Positions 16,404-24,717 of a stretch of DNA of 41,362 bases are shown piece after piece (the stretch's first letter is position 1; the number at the start of each line of letters is the position of its first letter). The notes beneath the pieces were generated by a model. That model was given only the letters and a program-made list of their open reading frames with translations, was not told the DNA's origin and ran no database searches. The stretch comes from Oceanobacter sp. (GTDB lineage: Bacteria > Pseudomonadota > Gammaproteobacteria > Pseudomonadales > Oceanobacteraceae), in assembly GCA_002733645.1 (NCBI GenBank), contig NVWL01000016.1, positions 30,665 through 72,026 on the forward strand. Reading direction: 5' to 3'. A program made the translations under genes and the position numbers.

Positions 16404-16460
16404 GCTCGGCTTTGGCTTCCTGTGTCGCCCTATCTCCTGCATCCATTCAGTCTTGTGCGT
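16404..16460. repeat. Degenerate copy of the composite palindromic repeat
   Basis: Between the two HepT/MntA modules, tcggctttggcttcctgtg and following bases align with 32583-32637 (tcggctttggcatcctgcg, then cctgca and cagtc blocks) with scattered changes. It is an old copy of the dispersed element family. Confidence 0.65.
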
Positions 16461-16534
16461 GAGTCCTCTAACTCACTGGCTATGCAATACCAGCAACTAT
16501 ATACTTTGCGAAAGCATCAAACCGTAGATCTCCC

Positions 16535-16951
16535 ATGAACTTAGACATCCGCTGGCATCAACGCCTTGCTAATTATGCCTCGGTTTTCAACGAACTTGAT
16601 GAAGCCGTTGCGCTTAACAATCAACGACCACTCAGTAAATTAGAAGAACAAGGTCTAATTCAAGCATTTGAATACACCTACGAGCTAGCGTGGAACAGCA
16701 TTAAAGACTTCTACCAAGCCCAAGATGAAAATGATATTCAAGGTAGCCGTGATGCAATTCGAATGGCATTCCGCCGAGGGCTAATCACCGACGGTGATCT
16801 TTGGATGGAGATGATTAAAAGCCGAACGCTCACCTCACACACATACAACCGCGAAACAGCGCGTTTAATTGTTAACCAAATATTAAACAAGTATCACAAC
16901 GCATTTAAACTTCTCTTAACGAACCTGCAACACAGAAAACAAGAAGAGTGA
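16535..16951 (+). CDS. HepT-like HEPN protein (HI0074 family), module 2
   Basis: A 138-residue paralogue of the module 1 protein with the same helical layout (QAFEYTYELAWNSIKDFY, DAIRMAFRRGLI) but clearly diverged in sequence. RX4HXY is intact (R97-TLTS-H102-T-Y104). Stop overlaps the partner's start. Divergence suggests an old duplication or separate acquisition rather than a recent tandem copy. Confidence 0.88.
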   Translation: MNLDIRWHQRLANYASVFNELDEAVALNNQRPLSKLEEQGLIQAFEYTYELAWNSIKDFYQAQDENDIQGSRDAIRMAFRRGLITDGDLWMEMIKSRTLTSHTYNRETARLIVNQILNKYHNAFKLLLTNLQHRKQEE

Positions 16952-17256
16952 TGAAAACGCTGCTAAACACAGGATTAAAAACCGAAGACATTGAAGCCAT
17001 TAAGCGCGTTATGCAGCAACACCCTGGAATTATCAGCGCTCTACTTTATGGCTCCAGAGCCAAAGGTAATTACAGGAATAACTCCGACATAGACCTCTGC
17101 TTGATAGCCCCAGACATCAACTACAGCGAATTTAGCCAAATATCGCTTGAACTTGACGACCTGATGCTGCCCTACGACATTGATCTTAGCCTGCAACACC
17201 ACATCGAAAACCAAGCGCTGTTAGAACATATCGCAAGAGTAGGAAAACCGTTGTGA
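16951..17256 (+). CDS. MntA-like nucleotidyltransferase, module 2
   Basis: A 101-residue nucleotidyltransferase with intact GSX10DXD (G34, S35, D46, D48 in LYGSRAKGNYRNNSDIDLCL) and a third acidic strand (YDIDLSL). ATG at 16951 shares a base with the HepT-like TGA and follows AGAAGAG; a GTG one codon earlier is possible. Likely partner/antitoxin of the preceding HEPN protein. Confidence 0.88.
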   Translation: MKTLLNTGLKTEDIEAIKRVMQQHPGIISALLYGSRAKGNYRNNSDIDLCLIAPDINYSEFSQISLELDDLMLPYDIDLSLQHHIENQALLEHIARVGKPL

Positions 17257-17260
17257 TTAT

Positions 17261-17286
17261 ATCGCCCACAGGATGGGCTCCTACAA
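17261..17286. repeat. Small palindromic repeat between convergent genes
   Basis: An element with hairpin GCCCA-CAGGA-TGGGC followed by gctcctacaa resembles dispersed hairpins seen in many gammaproteobacteria. It lies between convergent mntA-like 2 and manB and supplies the manB stop codon (TTGTAG on the minus strand). May act as a two-way terminator. Confidence 0.55.
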
Positions 17287-18714
17287 ATTAATGCTCTGCA
17301 CCTTGCTCAATACCTGCACGACCAGCTGCTTCGCTTGTTCATCACTGGTTGATTCTGCATAGCAACGCAACTCAGGGGCATTGCCAGAAGGCCTTAAATG
17401 CACAACATCACCAGTTGATAACATCATGCGAAGGCCGTCGGTAACATCCACTGACTCAACCGCAACCCCTTCAAAGCCAAGTAAACCAATCAATGAGCCT
17501 GCATCATCGGTATATTTTGCAATGATCTGCTTACTCTTCTCGGTAGCAAAATTTTGGATGCGATCACTGGCCGAGAATCGCTGTGTGCACTCGGCTACCA
17601 ACTCTGAAACACGCTTGCCACTACTCGCCGCCGCCAACAACATAATGGCAGGCAACAACGCATCACGCGTTGGCAGTGCTTTTAGCACCTTGCCATTAAT
17701 CACGGTATCCGAACCAAGTAAAAAGCCGCCGTTTGCTTCAAAACCCGCGACCGAATCGAATTTTTTACTTAGCTGCTCAAACTCAGCAATAACGAAAGGC
17801 GAGCCGATTCGAGTGCGCTCTACCGCTTTAAAAACCTTAGATAATTCAACCGACGAATTACTGTTCACAGGGATAGACAGTGCATCCGCTGCTAGTTGCT
17901 GCGCGCACAATAAACCAAGAATATCCCCACGCAACCAAGTGCCCTTTTCATCGGCTACTAAGGGTCTGTCACCGTCACCGTCGGTCGAGAAAATGGCATC
18001 AAAGCCGAACTCTTGTGACCAATTAATCGCCTTAAGTTGATCTTCCTGTGACACCGCCTCGGTATCAATGGGTACAAAATGATCACTACGCTCTAACGGC
18101 GTCACTTTAGCGCCAAGCTGTTCAAACACGCCCTGATATAAATCACGCCCCGCACTAGAGTGCTCGTAAATACCAATATGCTTTCCCGTTAAAAATGGCT
18201 CATCAAACAAAGATAAATAACGCTGTGTATATTCTTCTGCCGCTTCATGCTTCACCGATAACTTATCGAGTGCGCCTAGGCCCTCAAAACTCACCCCAGC
18301 GTTTAAAATCAATTGCTCGTCGGCTTTGGTTATTTCGCCATCGGGGCGATAAAACTTTAAACCATTGCGATCAAAAGGAATGTGGCTACCCGTTACCATA
18401 ATGCAAGGGATGTTTCTTTCCATCGCTGCAAACGCTAACGCCGGGGTGGGAATAACACCAAAATACATTGTCTCGATGCCTTGCTGCTTCAACGCTGCGC
18501 TACACGCTTGGGCCATAGCATAACTGCTTGGACGATTATCAATAGCAATAGCCAGCGAGGTAACATCAAACTCATCTTTAAGTGCATGAATAAAAGCCAG
18601 CGAAAAAGCAGCACACACATCCGGCGTAAACTGCTCCACCAAACCCCTTGCGCCACTGGTACCGAACGCAACACCGCTATCCGCCAGCACGCGATTTGAA
18701 TGTAATACAGCCAT
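17281..18714 (-). CDS. manB: Phosphomannomutase
   Basis: A 477-residue phosphohexomutase converting mannose-6-phosphate to mannose-1-phosphate for GDP-mannose. Motifs: substrate-phosphate region GVAFGTSGARGLV, the active-site Ser loop MVTGSHIPFDRNGLKFY (the serine in TGSH), the metal loop FSTDGDGDRPLV, sugar loop FEANGGFLLGS and phosphate loop RPSGNAPELR. The ATG at 18714 has an AAAGAG site at good distance; the frame opens 24 codons earlier within repeat sequence. The stop codon falls in a palindromic repeat. Works with ManC just upstream. Confidence 0.92.
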   Translation of the reverse strand: MAVLHSNRVLADSGVAFGTSGARGLVEQFTPDVCAAFSLAFIHALKDEFDVTSLAIAIDNRPSSYAMAQACSAALKQQGIETMYFGVIPTPALAFAAMERNIPCIMVTGSHIPFDRNGLKFYRPDGEITKADEQLILNAGVSFEGLGALDKLSVKHEAAEEYTQRYLSLFDEPFLTGKHIGIYEHSSAGRDLYQGVFEQLGAKVTPLERSDHFVPIDTEAVSQEDQLKAINWSQEFGFDAIFSTDGDGDRPLVADEKGTWLRGDILGLLCAQQLAADALSIPVNSNSSVELSKVFKAVERTRIGSPFVIAEFEQLSKKFDSVAGFEANGGFLLGSDTVINGKVLKALPTRDALLPAIMLLAAASSGKRVSELVAECTQRFSASDRIQNFATEKSKQIIAKYTDDAGSLIGLLGFEGVAVESVDVTDGLRMMLSTGDVVHLRPSGNAPELRCYAESTSDEQAKQLVVQVLSKVQSINL

Positions 18715-18795
18715 ATAATTCATCTCTTTCATTGGTTTATTACTAACTCTATTCCAGCACGGCCCGTAACGTTCCCACGCCTTCACGGGGACAGG

Positions 18796-18886
18796 CTATT
18801 CCCGCGAAGGCGGGAATCCATATAGAAGCGACGCAGGATGCCAAAGCCGAGGCGGGAATCCATATAAAAGCGGCTCAAGTGCCGCT
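18796..18886. repeat. REP-like repeat pair and terminator downstream of manC
   Basis: A full palindrome copy (attcccgcgaaggcgggaat, 18798-18817) is followed by a partial composite unit (cgacgcaggatgccaaagcc then gaggcgggaatcca, 18828-18862) that is the reverse complement of 32571-32602. It occupies the gap between manB and manC. Confidence 0.88.
18864..18886 (-). terminator. Intrinsic terminator after manC
   Basis: On the minus strand AGCGGC-ACTTGA-GCCGCT is followed by TTTATAT, directly after the manC stop codon. Separates manC from manB transcriptionally at least in part. Confidence 0.65.
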
Positions 18887-18900
18887 ATATTAAACCCGCT

Positions 18901-20409
18901 TTAAGCCCGACCGTACTTATCCTCAAAACGCACGATGTCGTCTTCACCTAAATACGACCCTGACTGCACCTCGATCATCTCCAGCTCAACCTTACCCGGA
19001 TTCTCCAGCGCATGAATCTGGCCAATAGGGATATAGGTAGATTCGTTCTCGGTCACTAAGAAGGTGTCATCGCCATTCGTGACTTTTGCCGTACCCGATA
19101 CCACCACCCAGTGCTCGGCACGGTGATGATGCATTTGTACCGACAACTTAGCCCCAGGCTTCACGGTAATGCGTTTTACCTGATAGCGTTCGCCGTTATC
19201 AATGCTGTCGTAAATACCCCATGGGCGATACACCTCACGGTGCTGGTGATGCTGCTGGCCACCGCGTGCTTTAATCTCCGCCACAATCTTTTTAACGTCT
19301 TGTACTTTATCTTTATGCGCAACTAACAGGGCATCTTTGGTATCAACAATCACCAGATCATCCACACCTAACGTTGTCACCAAACGATCCGACGTACTCA
19401 CTAAGCTATTGCGCGAGTCATTTAAAATCGTATCACCAGTGCCTTTGCCTGCATGAAGCACAGCATTGCCATGTTCACACTTCTCTGCAATTTCCCACAA
19501 GGCCGACCAACTCCCCACATCACTCCAACCGGCATCCAGCGGTGCAACCACAACTTGAGGCTCGCCCTCAAGTGCGCCACTATTTTGAGAGCAAAGTGGC
19601 TCCATCACCGCGTAATCAATAGAATCGTCTGGGCAGGCTTTAAATGCATCAGCATCCACTCGTACAAAATCAAAATCGCTTTCGGTATTCGCCATCGCCG
19701 CGTCACACGCCGCGTACATCTCAGGGCTAAAACGCTTTAACTCCTCAAGGTAACGGTCAGCACGTACCATAAACATGCCGCTATTCCAATAGTATTTACC
19801 TGAATCTAAATACGCTTGGGCGGTGGCCGCATCTGGCTTTTCTACAAACTGTTCAACCGCATACAAACCGGCAGATTCATTACCTGCCTTGATATAGCCA
19901 TAACCCGTAGCCGCCTCAGTAGGCACAATACCCAAGGTACCGAATTTACCCGCTTGAACTTCTGGCAAGAGCGCCGCCGCTGCTTTCTGAAATGCAGCGG
20001 TGTCTTTAATCACGTGATCGGCTGCCAACACCAACAACACAGGGGCTTCGCTATTCCCGCTTTTTTTCTCGTCATTCCCGCGAAGGCGGGAATCCACATC
20101 ACCCGCCCCCGAATCACGCAACGCCTGAAACGCCGCCAACGCAATCGCTGGTGCTGTATTACGCCCCACCGGCTCAAGCATAATGCGGCCTTGAGTATTC
20201 ATTTGGCGCAGTTGCTCAGCCACCAAAAAGCGGTGTTCTTCATTACTAATAACAATAGGAGCCACATCACTTAAACCATTCAAACGAGCTAAGGTTTGCT
20301 GCAGCATGGTTTGGTCGTAACCCAACGACAAAAACTGCTTAGGAAACGCCGTACGTGACAACGGCCATAAACGAGTGCCGGAGCCACCGGCCATAATAAC
20401 GGGAATCAT
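18901..20409 (-). CDS. manC: Mannose-1-phosphate guanylyltransferase / mannose-6-phosphate isomerase, with in-frame repeat insertion
   Basis: A bifunctional type II enzyme making GDP-mannose and interconverting fructose-6-P and mannose-6-P. N-terminal nucleotidyltransferase: [49 protein letters not shown]; linker with [11 protein letters not shown]-terminal cupin isomerase: [55 protein letters not shown]. The ATG at 20409 gives the normal N-terminus; the frame opens at a TTG five codons before. Residues about 104-121 ([18 protein letters not shown]) are absent from ordinary family members and are encoded by a palindromic repeat at 20071-20097 placed in frame before the LVLAADHVI strand. Confidence 0.94.
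   Translation of the reverse strand: MIPVIMAGGSGTRLWPLSRTAFPKQFLSLGYDQTMLQQTLARLNGLSDVAPIVISNEEHRFLVAEQLRQMNTQGRIMLEPVGRNTAPAIALAAFQALRDSGAGDVDSRLRGNDEKKSGNSEAPVLLVLAADHVIKDTAAFQKAAAALLPEVQAGKFGTLGIVPTEAATGYGYIKAGNESAGLYAVEQFVEKPDAATAQAYLDSGKYYWNSGMFMVRADRYLEELKRFSPEMYAACDAAMANTESDFDFVRVDADAFKACPDDSIDYAVMEPLCSQNSGALEGEPQVVVAPLDAGWSDVGSWSALWEIAEKCEHGNAVLHAGKGTGDTILNDSRNSLVSTSDRLVTTLGVDDLVIVDTKDALLVAHKDKVQDVKKIVAEIKARGGQQHHQHREVYRPWGIYDSIDNGERYQVKRITVKPGAKLSVQMHHHRAEHWVVVSGTAKVTNGDDTFLVTENESTYIPIGQIHALENPGKVELEMIEVQSGSYLGEDDIVRFEDKYGRA
20051..20105. repeat. Palindromic repeat inserted inside manC
   Basis: The same gtcattcccgcgaaggcggg core as at 8712 lies within the manC reading frame (20071-20097), flanked by a partial second copy (ctattcccgc, 20051-20060). 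It keeps the frame and encodes a short polar peptide with the VDSRLRGND signature. Confidence 0.92.
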
Positions 20410-20522
20410 TATAGTAAATCTCAATATCTAATATGAATGTAAGGTTAACATGGCGCACGGTTGCAACACAGCAACAGACGGCAGCTAACACCAACTGTCG
20501 TAATGATCACTCAATCTGAATC

Positions 20523-21683
20523 TTAAACTGCCCAATCTTCATTACCCTTGCCAAAGGTTGCCGAAAACGCCCCTTGAATATTACGCGCATAGGCACTGTT
20601 CTTTTTGTAGGAGTCTTTAACCACCAAATACCCAACCAGCAAGATACCACCGGCAACAGCGGCACTTGGAGCACTGATAGCAAGATCCAAACTCTTGGCC
20701 GCATCGCTAAGCCCTATCGCCCCCAAGCCGCCGCCTAGGGTTAATTTCGCGCCAACAGACAACATCTCATTAATAGCCTCTGACCGAGCGTCTGGATTGT
20801 GTATCACATCGCGCTTATTAACATTAATGCCCTGCAAAACAAGGCCAGACTTTTTACACAGCGCTTTTAAATCATTTTCGCTGGTCGTTTTACCACGCGG
20901 GTTCGAGAAAAATACCGACTGTTTTTCCAAGCCACGTTGAGCAACATGAATATCACTCGAAGCCGGGTTGCTATTAAGATAATTCAACGCCTTAACAAAG
21001 CACGCAGCGCCTTCGCCGTGTACCAACCAGCGCAAGCTTTCTTGTTTTCGTTGCGCCATTTGAATTAATGAAATCAAATGATCCAGTTGGTCTTTGCTGG
21101 TGAATTCGTTATTCATCCAAAACAACGAATAATGATTGCTCGGCTGGCGATAATCGTTAATCTCATCATTATTTAGCCAAGCGTTTTCAATATGCGCGCC
21201 GAGTTTTTTCGCTGCATCTCTACAAGAATCAAATTTACCCGCCACTGCAGCCATATGGGCTTTACCCCACTTATGGGTTAAGTCCATTGACACTTCAGGT
21301 CTGCTACCATTTGCTAGTGACCAAGATCTCTCTTCAACACCCCATTCCGCTTGATACAAACCCGCTGCTTTATGCTTAGGCGCTTCGAGTGCTTCATCCA
21401 CCACAAATAAGTCGACTTGCACATCGCCATTATCGAGGATTTCATAAAACATTTTGCACGGCCCAAAGATTTTTTGCTGCATCATGCGCCGATTACCCTC
21501 GGGTAAAATGGCCAGCGCATACAAGGCACGTAACATAGTGGTCATGTAATAATTGCCCTCATGACCAGCTTTCAGTTTCTTCCAAGAGCCGCCTGCGTCT
21601 TTGCGAACAAATACGCTGCGGTTAATGTTGGTGTTTTCACCTTTTTGAACAATAATTTCCCACTCGGCTGAATTTAGGGCCAT
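20523..21683 (-). CDS. Unrecognised protein with hydrophobic C-terminus
   Basis: A 386-residue protein that I cannot assign. The main part is soluble (EWEIIVQKGENTN near the N-terminus; a Trp/Asn-rich middle). Near the C-terminus a glycine- and alanine-rich stretch (SVGAKLTLGGGLGAIGL) precedes one likely membrane helix (AAVAGGILLVGYLVV). ATG 21683 has a strong AAGGAGAG site, so the earlier in-frame ATG at 21734 is rejected. It lies 22 nt after the other unknown gene and forms a two-gene unit with it. No signal peptide is seen. Its place near toxin/immunity genes suggests, without proof, a secreted effector or its helper. Confidence 0.75.
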   Translation of the reverse strand: MALNSAEWEIIVQKGENTNINRSVFVRKDAGGSWKKLKAGHEGNYYMTTMLRALYALAILPEGNRRMMQQKIFGPCKMFYEILDNGDVQVDLFVVDEALEAPKHKAAGLYQAEWGVEERSWSLANGSRPEVSMDLTHKWGKAHMAAVAGKFDSCRDAAKKLGAHIENAWLNNDEINDYRQPSNHYSLFWMNNEFTSKDQLDHLISLIQMAQRKQESLRWLVHGEGAACFVKALNYLNSNPASSDIHVAQRGLEKQSVFFSNPRGKTTSENDLKALCKKSGLVLQGINVNKRDVIHNPDARSEAINEMLSVGAKLTLGGGLGAIGLSDAAKSLDLAISAPSAAVAGGILLVGYLVVKDSYKKNSAYARNIQGAFSATFGKGNEDWAV

Positions 21684-21705
21684 GTCTACTCTCCTTGTAT
21701 GATTT

Positions 21706-22575
21706 TTATTTGCTGATATTAGATTTATCTTCAAATTTAAATTCGGGTGCTGGGCTACCCGCTTCTAGAATAACGATATGTGGCTCGCCTTCGCTGGTGC
21801 GACCATTACGCCATTTGGGCTGAATCCATTGTTCTGGTTCACGATATTCCGAGATTTTGGCATCGGGCCATTTGTTTTTTGCTTCGGCTATCCGGCGCGT
21901 TAAATCCGCACTTAAGGTTAGTTTTAAACTGCGACATATTTGATCGCGAACACGACGAGAAAACTCTACCGGTGGTGAGCCTGTATTCAGAAACATGATG
22001 CGCAGAATATAACGGTCATCCAGCGGCGTAACCGCATAGCTAGAATATTCAGTAAAATGATGCGAAGTTGGCTCTATGACATCTGTTAAATCATCATGCA
22101 TCTCGTACACCACCCAAGGTAGATGGTCTGTTGGCAACAATCTCCACGCCCTAGGCCCCATAAGCCCAAAATGCCTCCCAGGACCTAAGCGATGAATAAA
22201 CCGCATCACCACTTGCTCAAAGTACTCAGGGTTAAGACACGTCATACCTTCGGGCAAGCAATCAACACGATCTATCGCAACCTTAACCGAGATAGACCCC
22301 ATGCTGGATGACAAGCCAAACGGCGCGGCATACAGATCCAGATCACGCCCCATCAACAGGGCTGTTGAAAAGGTGCCGCCATCAGGATCAAAGCCGTCGG
22401 TCGAGTATAAATTGAAGTGACTCAGCGGTGCTTGCTGCTCGGGCAGCGATGCATCGTTGTGCGCAGGCACATCCAGCTCCAGCTTAGATCCAGATATATC
22501 CATCTCAATATGTTGAGGATTGTTTAAGCCAGAAAGAAAGGGGCGCTTGCGTGAGGCAAAAAGACGATTCAGCAT
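21706..22575 (-). CDS. Unrecognised protein, first gene of a two-gene unit
   Basis: A 289-residue predicted soluble protein without signal peptide or membrane helix. It has a basic, hydrophobic start (LNRLFASRKRPFL), a central GRDLDLYAAPFGLSSSMGSI region, and a Pro/Gly-rich middle (RLGPGRHFGLMGPRAWRLL). I do not recognise a family. Good AGGGAT ribosome site. Probably cotranscribed with the downstream 386-aa gene. Not part of any known sugar-nucleotide pathway, yet it sits between gmm and manC. Confidence 0.75.
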   Translation of the reverse strand: MLNRLFASRKRPFLSGLNNPQHIEMDISGSKLELDVPAHNDASLPEQQAPLSHFNLYSTDGFDPDGGTFSTALLMGRDLDLYAAPFGLSSSMGSISVKVAIDRVDCLPEGMTCLNPEYFEQVVMRFIHRLGPGRHFGLMGPRAWRLLPTDHLPWVVYEMHDDLTDVIEPTSHHFTEYSSYAVTPLDDRYILRIMFLNTGSPPVEFSRRVRDQICRSLKLTLSADLTRRIAEAKNKWPDAKISEYREPEQWIQPKWRNGRTSEGEPHIVILEAGSPAPEFKFEDKSNISK

Positions 22576-22665
22576 AATCCCTGCTTTGTGTATTCAAATA
22601 GACCGATATTCTAACACCCGAAGCCTGACGCTGTTAACCTTGGGTTAAAAGCCAAGCTCGTAAAG

Positions 22666-23199
22666 CTACCTGCTCTTAAATCCTTTCGTCTTATCAACAT
22701 ACCAGCGACTATGCACATGCACCTCGTCACTGGCTTTAAACTCTTCTTCACTTAACCATTGGTACTCGTTGTGCTGCTCGCAGGGCAGGCCTGCATAGCC
22801 ATTTTGAGAAAGCCCTTCTGACGATTCGGCCTCTGGCAAAACAACCTCAAAGCCATTCACCACATAATGTGTTGAAACTTCTGTACCACCCACACCGGCA
22901 TCGTCGGTAAAAATGCTGTCATCGTAAAAATGCTCATACAAACCCAAATACCGAGCATTCTTGATATCCAGCTGTACACCTAACTCTGCCTCAGTTAAAC
23001 GAGAAAACGCCTCAGAGAGGCGTTCGTTTTTAAGTATTCTACCACCGGGCACAAACCAATACCCCTGTGCAGGCCGATTAACACGTTTGCCCACAAGGAT
23101 TTGGCCTTGAGAATTACGCACCAACAGGTCAATCGACACCAGAGGCGTGGTATCAATGATGGTTTTGAATGTCTCTCGATCAAGCCACTGCTTACTCAT
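22666..23199 (-). CDS. gmm: GDP-mannose mannosyl hydrolase (Nudix family)
   Basis: A 177-residue Nudix-fold enzyme that splits GDP-mannose (and related GDP-sugars) to GDP and sugar, probably tuning GDP-mannose and GDP-fucose pools; homologous to WcaH/Gmm of colanic acid loci. Visible: SIDLLVRNSQGQILVGKRVNRPAQGYWFVPGG (shown in pieces here) and a modified Nudix box at residues 52-74 (GGRILKNERLSEAF then RLTEAELG), where canonical REUXEEXGU is altered, as is known for this subfamily. Family-typical EHFYDDSIF and STHYVVNGFE follow. Starts at ATG 23199 with AAAGG. Confidence 0.92.
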   Translation of the reverse strand: MSKQWLDRETFKTIIDTTPLVSIDLLVRNSQGQILVGKRVNRPAQGYWFVPGGRILKNERLSEAFSRLTEAELGVQLDIKNARYLGLYEHFYDDSIFTDDAGVGGTEVSTHYVVNGFEVVLPEAESSEGLSQNGYAGLPCEQHNEYQWLSEEEFKASDEVHVHSRWYVDKTKGFKSR

Positions 23200-23201
23200 A
23201 A

Positions 23202-23233
23202 ACCAAACCTTTTACCAAACCCTGTACCAAACC
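23202..23233. repeat. Three 8-bp iterons before gmm
   Basis: accaaacc occurs three times with an exact 12-bp period immediately upstream of the gmm start; on the mRNA strand GGTTTGGT. The last one overlaps the ribosome site. Could be a regulatory repeat. A perfect hairpin ATCCGGC-TT-GCCGGAT follows at 23250-23265. Confidence 0.6.
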
Positions 23234-23403
23234 ATATAGAAGCCGCCCTATCCGGCTTGCCGGATTAACGGCGAATATTACTTTAACGACCAAGATAACC
23301 TACGCTAGTTACAACTGGTTAATTAACCTCGAACTCAACCTTCGGCATTACATACCAAAAAGTCATGACAACCCTGTTATTTATCCCTAAAGCTTCAAAA
23401 AAT

Positions 23404-23973
23404 CTAACCAATGAGGTCCTCAGAAAATACAAGGCCACTTAAACAGTTAACATCTACCAAGCTAACGAACTCTCTCGTACAAAAAAGCGTTGAACACCTA
23501 TCAAACCGAGTTTTAAAAATCAGTTTACTAGCCGTTTCCTCCTCAATAAAATGAAGAGATTTCAACCCCTGCCAAACGCCATTAACAATATTAGATGAAC
23601 TACGTGATTTATCTGCTCTGATAGAATCTAAACAGTTAAAAATTTTAAATTTTTCATCATTAACGGAAACATCCAAGAATTCACCAAATGGTTTTAAGTA
23701 CCCACAAAGGCATTCATATGCATGTGGAGAAAGTACCAAGTAAACTTCATTCCACAATGTTAGATCCGGTCGCGCGGAATTATTCTCTGCACCGTCATCG
23801 GCAATAAATTCAGCAGAAATATTGGGCCATATTCCCGCCAGAGACTTAAGATCCCAACTGCAAATGTCAAACTCTTCGGGTGTCAGCTTGCCATCTAACG
23901 CCTCTATAAGTTCAAAAGGATCAAGGTCGAAATCATGATAAACCTGAACATTTTTATCAAGCCTATAAATCAT
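23404..23973 (-). CDS. Probable immunity protein for the AHH nuclease (Imm11/DUF1629-like)
   Basis: A 189-residue acidic, soluble protein without signal peptide. The central part (NEVYLVLSPHAYECLCGYL then FKIFNCLDS) is reminiscent of the DUF1629/Imm11 immunity fold, but the match is by eye only. ATG overlaps the toxin stop by one base (TAATG), the order expected of toxin then immunity. Neutralising the adjacent AHH nuclease is the inferred role. AT-richer than manB/manC. Confidence 0.65.
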   Translation of the reverse strand: MIYRLDKNVQVYHDFDLDPFELIEALDGKLTPEEFDICSWDLKSLAGIWPNISAEFIADDGAENNSARPDLTLWNEVYLVLSPHAYECLCGYLKPFGEFLDVSVNDEKFKIFNCLDSIRADKSRSSSNIVNGVWQGLKSLHFIEEETASKLIFKTRFDRCSTLFCTREFVSLVDVNCLSGLVFSEDLIG

Positions 23974-24713
23974 TATGGTATCCGCCCTATCAGTTTATTA
24001 AATTCAGCCGTCGTAACTTCAAGAGGTTGCTTACCATACTTTAAGTCCTCACGAATACCCCACAGTTTAGACCTTAACTCAAGTTCTGATGATAAATAAC
24101 GAATAGATCTATAGACCCAACGCTCATAATTCTTTGTATGTATTCTCAAATGCGGAGGACATTTAGGCATAGCCCAATGCCCCAAATCTTTATCTTCTCT
24201 AGGCATCCATACGCCATTATCCGGATCATTGATACGAATATTGTACGTAAACAATTTAAGTCGTGCCCTTTTAGTGTCTGAGAGTGTGAGTTTACCGCGC
24301 CCCTCCACAATATGATGAGCACTGTATCGATCACTTGGCTGAGCCCTGCCAACACGCCGAAGATTTTTTTCTAAAACAGAGGTTGGGTGGTGCGCCTCCG
24401 CATTACACTTTTTAATCCTCTCTGTTGAGGTTAAGGAGCGATATTCATCTCTGTATTCTCTTAACAAGAGCTGCTCCTCAACGTCAATCATGGACATTAT
24501 GCGGTTATGTTCAAGATCAAGTAGTACCTTTGCTTCTTTTAATTCAGTTAGCCTGTCACTCCTCTCCTCAGGCGTTTCGTTAGGTGCTTTACACTTACGA
24601 TAGTAGTAGTTTTTACATTTAGTTTCGTATTGATAAATCGACAAGTCTAAAGGTGATAATTCCCAAACCTCAGGCTCTGTTTGCCTCCCTGCTACATACG
24701 ATCTATTAATCAC
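23973..24713 (-). CDS. AHH-family HNH-like nuclease toxin domain protein
   Basis: A 246-residue protein. The N-terminal half is charged and helical, with a coiled-coil-like stretch (about 45-115). The C-terminal half has the AHH nuclease signature: SAHHIVEGRGKL (about 145), INDPDNGVWMPR, then a conserved His with HTKNYERWVYRSI. AHH domains are toxin modules of polymorphic and contact-dependent/T6SS systems that cleave nucleic acid. No PAAR, RHS or signal sequence is present, so this is a stand-alone or cargo effector. Starts with GTG four bases after the fcl stop, using GAGGG in the fcl end as ribosome site; the immunity candidate overlaps its stop. Confidence 0.85.
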   Translation of the reverse strand: MINRSYVAGRQTEPEVWELSPLDLSIYQYETKCKNYYYRKCKAPNETPEERSDRLTELKEAKVLLDLEHNRIMSMIDVEEQLLLREYRDEYRSLTSTERIKKCNAEAHHPTSVLEKNLRRVGRAQPSDRYSAHHIVEGRGKLTLSDTKRARLKLFTYNIRINDPDNGVWMPREDKDLGHWAMPKCPPHLRIHTKNYERWVYRSIRYLSSELELRSKLWGIREDLKYGKQPLEVTTAEFNKLIGRIP

Positions 24714-24717
24714 TTAA

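Noticed and set aside
17381-18040. Plus-strand 219-aa frame
   Set aside because: Exact antisense shadow of manB; composition is Ser/Pro/Asn-rich as expected of a reversed frame.
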